From the NCBI GenBank assembly GCA_947166105.1, contig CAMVCZ010000036.1, positions 1 to 34,346 of the forward strand: a DNA stretch of 34,346 bases. The letters are read 5' to 3'. Under the pieces are notes generated by a model. The model had not been told where the DNA came from, searched no databases, and saw only the letters and a list, made by a program, of their open reading frames with translations. The translations under genes were made by a program, and so were the position numbers. This DNA is from an uncultured Bacteroidales bacterium (lineage in GTDB: Bacteria; Bacteroidota; Bacteroidia; Bacteroidales; F082). Positions 32,229 through 34,346 of this stretch are shown one piece after another. How positions within the stretch are numbered: position 1 is the first letter of the stretch; each line of letters opens with the position of its first letter.

Positions 32229-32931
32229 ATTTCATCTTTGCCTTTTGCATAGATTTCCGCTTCCGTTCTTCCTTGCGTTGCTCTTCGGTTGTCTTTATGC
32301 CTGTAATGGATTTAATGAGGTGCTGTACTGTGGTCACGGATTCTTGTGTCTCTTGGTTGTGTTTTTGCTTTAGTGTATACAATCTACAAGCTCTATCGTA
32401 TGCTATTTGTAACGATGCCAACATAATTTCAAACATCACGTCAGAAACATGTTTGGATTTGGCATCGTAATAGACCCCGTACTTTAGAAGCTGCTCGTTG
32501 ATGATTCCAGCATAAGCACTGCGTTGCATAGCTCCCCCTTGATGGTCTTGGAAATGGAGGACAAACCAATATTCAAACGCTTGGTTGGAGTAAGCTACTT
32601 TGTAATTCTTGGATTTCGCCAAGTGTATGGCCTCGTCAAAATCGGAATTGTCATCCTTGTCGAAAACCACCCAAACCTCATCAAACCTTATCTTCTTGCG
32701 TTTTTCCAACTCCATGCGTTTTTTCTCTGTTTCCTTGACGAGTTTTGTGGTGCTCATTCCGATTCCGATGGGCATTATGGTCACATTTGCTATGCGGAAT
32801 TGTTTGAAATAATCCACCTCGGTGTTTTCCCCTTCACAAACAATCAGGATAAGCTTGCGTGGCTGCTTGGTTCCCGCTGGCTTTTCCAGCATGGGCTCTG
32901 CGTTGATAAATGGATTCTTCTTTACGGCCAT
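32227..32931 (-). CDS. rloB: RloB-family protein (putative TOPRIM-like defence effector)
   Basis: A protein of 234 aa. The ATG at 32931 is preferred over a GTG at 32940 that would overlap the upstream gene. It shows the RloB pattern: a strand ending LIVCEGENTEVDYF (Glu33, Glu35), VWVVFDKDDNSDF (Asp91, Asp93, Asp94), and YSNQAFEYWFVLHF. The Glu plus Asp-x-Asp arrangement matches a TOPRIM-type metal site. RloB proteins were named for linkage to type I restriction loci and occur beside ATPases in abortive-infection-type modules. The gene starts 5 nt after the ATPase stop codon, so the two form a pair. Nuclease activity is inferred from the fold only. Confidence 0.85.
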   Translation of the reverse strand: MAVKKNPFINAEPMLEKPAGTKQPRKLILIVCEGENTEVDYFKQFRIANVTIMPIGIGMSTTKLVKETEKKRMELEKRKKIRFDEVWVVFDKDDNSDFDEAIHLAKSKNYKVAYSNQAFEYWFVLHFQDHQGGAMQRSAYAGIINEQLLKYGVYYDAKSKHVSDVMFEIMLASLQIAYDRACRLYTLKQKHNQETQESVTTVQHLIKSITGIKTTEEQRKEERKRKSMQKAKMK

Positions 32932-32936
32932 AATTA

Positions 32937-34205
32937 TCACTTGTTAAGGTTTCGACCTAAATCCTCCAAATAAGGCACACCTCCGAAACGGCCCTCACGA
33001 TATAGTTTTCCGACTTTTGCTGATTCTCTCAAACTGAAATCCGACACGGGAATCAATAAGGCTTCCCCATAACGGTTTTTCTCGATGATGAAAACTTGGT
33101 CGCGCCTGAACAAAACAGCATCGTCTATAAGGCTGATGTTGTGCGTGTTGATGATGAGTTGTGCATCGTGAATGTTGGTTTCGTCAGATTGGAATAAAGC
33201 AACAAGGGTTTTCACCAAATCATAGTGCAGGCCGTTGTCAATCTCGTCTATCCAAAGCACAGAACCTGTTTCCAAAGCATTAATAATAGGCTCTGCCAAA
33301 GAGAAGAAACGGTAGGTGCCGTACGACTCGTCCGATTCTAAACGGAACTTTACATATCCTATGGGAAGGTGTTGGTCATCATATTTGCGGTGTACCACAT
33401 TGAAACCCAAATTGATAAGCTTGCCAATAGCATCGTTGGGCATCATCTCCCTCATCTCGCCTGTCAAAATCTCTTCAAGGGGTACTTCATTGGGAGTGAC
33501 ATCAGAAATGCCCAAATCAGCCGAACGCAAGAAGTCTATTATTTTTGTTTTCATTGTGGGACTGTTCAAAGCGGTTCTGAGGTTTGGGGTCATTGTGTTT
33601 AAAGAGGTGGAAATGACGCTGTTGTGTTTGAACCAATCCAGAATGTTTTTTGAAAGTTCATCGTTCCACATCGACAATGCTGAAATGATTAAGGAGTTCT
33701 CCCTAAACATCTTTGCGGATGACAAGTTGCTGAAGATTTTTGTGTTGATGTAGTGCTCATTATAGTAGGTGTCATGTCCATCAAACTCTAAAATTCGGAT
33801 TTCCTTGCTTTTCTTGCGGAACAGCCATTCAGCCAAAATGTGGTTGCTGTTCAATTCAAATCCGTATCGGTATTGGATGCCGTCTTTGAGAAAAACCACT
33901 TCGAATGTGCTTGAAGCGTTTTCGCTATTGTTATCGAGTAGGAAAGGCGAATAGTTTTTCTGCCAAGTGTTGGTCTGGTTGTCGGCTGAAGTAAGTACAA
34001 CTTCTCTCATAAAGTAAAAAGCTTGGAACAGCTTGGTCTTGCCGCTTGCATTGGCACCATAAACAGCCGCTGTACGCAATAAAGAGTATTGTGGTGTCTG
34101 AATCAAGTTCTCCGACTTATCCTTGTAATATTTGGAAGCGACAACATTGAAAACAGTTTCGTCTTTAAAACATTTGTAATTGTTGAATTTGAATTGGACC
34201 AGCAT
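32937..34205 (-). CDS. AAA/ABC-type ATPase partner of RloB (RloA/AbiLi-like)
   Basis: A protein of 422 aa of the SMC/ABC-like AAA_15/AAA_21 group. Walker A is GANASGKT (50-57) after the N-terminal FKFNNYKCFKDE strand. A degenerate signature lies at SYGTYRFFSLAEP (about 294-306), Walker B is VLWIDEIDNGLH (about 316-327), and the switch region is LIINTHNISLID (His355). The C-terminus has YREGRFGGVPYL, typical of this ATPase group. The ATG at 34205 is used; the longer in-frame ORF (to 34274) would start upstream of the promoter box at 34232-34239. Such ATPases act as sensors in two-gene defence modules such as PARIS and AbiL; the trigger is unknown here. Confidence 0.85.
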   Translation of the reverse strand: MLVQFKFNNYKCFKDETVFNVVASKYYKDKSENLIQTPQYSLLRTAAVYGANASGKTKLFQAFYFMREVVLTSADNQTNTWQKNYSPFLLDNNSENASSTFEVVFLKDGIQYRYGFELNSNHILAEWLFRKKSKEIRILEFDGHDTYYNEHYINTKIFSNLSSAKMFRENSLIISALSMWNDELSKNILDWFKHNSVISTSLNTMTPNLRTALNSPTMKTKIIDFLRSADLGISDVTPNEVPLEEILTGEMREMMPNDAIGKLINLGFNVVHRKYDDQHLPIGYVKFRLESDESYGTYRFFSLAEPIINALETGSVLWIDEIDNGLHYDLVKTLVALFQSDETNIHDAQLIINTHNISLIDDAVLFRRDQVFIIEKNRYGEALLIPVSDFSLRESAKVGKLYREGRFGGVPYLEDLGRNLNK

Positions 34206-34231
34206 AATGTTGCTTTTTAGGATTTCGACTG

Positions 34232-34239
34232 CAAAGATA
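34232..34239 (-). promoter_or_regulatory. -7 box (TATCTTTG) for the ATPase-rloB pair
   Basis: The minus strand reads TATCTTTG followed by CAG, a strong TAnnTTTG match 27 nt upstream of the ATG at 34205. The remaining sequence to the window end (34240-34346) is AT-rich with no recognised feature. Confidence 0.65.
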
Positions 34240-34346
34240 AGCAAAAAGCAGTACAAAAAACGTAATTTTTGCAAAAAACTTGCAAAAATTCTCCTGTTTT
34301 CCGCGATTTTCAGTTGGGATTTTATAAGTGCTTAAATTCCAGTAGA

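Overview
The window looks like a chromosomal segment of an uncultured member of the Bacteroidales (Bacteroidota), probably from a gut-type habitat. The evidence is the gene content: a TamL-type lipoprotein of the BamA superfamily, a type IX secretion C-terminal sorting domain, FISUMP-type surface domains, a DUF4837 lipoprotein, a signal peptidase I with an extra N-terminal membrane domain, and a PASTA protein with no kinase. It also rests on at least nine matches to the Bacteroidota -7 promoter box (TAnnTTTG) placed just upstream of genes, and on the near absence of Shine-Dalgarno sequences. No rRNA, tRNA, CRISPR array, transposase or prophage gene was seen.

Layout. (1) 1-2524: a terminator, a mosaic secreted FISUMP-like protein, then about 870 bp without genes that holds a cluster of small palindromes and two copies of a structured repeat of about 134 bp. 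(2) 2525-13002, minus strand: envelope and housekeeping genes. FtsK and LolA are followed by ExbB-ExbD-TonB and FolC, then by TamL with a short RecD/Pif1-like helicase. (3) 13063-16604, minus strand: an AI-2E-type permease, signal peptidase I and an outer-membrane beta-barrel protein. (4) 16671-20147: an MltD-like LysM transglycosylase with a DUF4837 lipoprotein, a convergent lipocalin-like lipoprotein, and a stand-alone HsdR-N-like nuclease domain. (5) 20150-24345, minus strand: three overlapping genes for a PASTA protein, a T9SS cargo protein and an RluD-type pseudouridine synthase, divergent from D-Ala-D-Ala ligase. (6) 25331-28040: a ROK-family protein overlapping an exosortase-like gene, divergent from an MscS channel. 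(7) 28041-32047: a strongly folded candidate RNA element, a 53-residue Bacteroidales-type small ORF, and a 1165-residue mosaic surface lipoprotein. (8) 32139-34346: a RAYT/REP-like palindrome, then an ATPase + RloB pair that resembles known anti-phage defence modules.

The core of the window (2.5-28 kb) is mostly conserved cell-envelope biology: peptidoglycan remodelling, lipoprotein transport, outer-membrane assembly, protein export and division. Both ends are accessory in character, with modular FISUMP surface proteins, palindromic repeats and a probable defence module. The best candidates for undescribed biology are the folded element at 28161-28286 with the small ORF after it, the tandem structured repeat at 2103-2444, the exosortase next to a ROK protein, and the RloB module. 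All functions are inferred from sequence recognition by eye; no database search was run.
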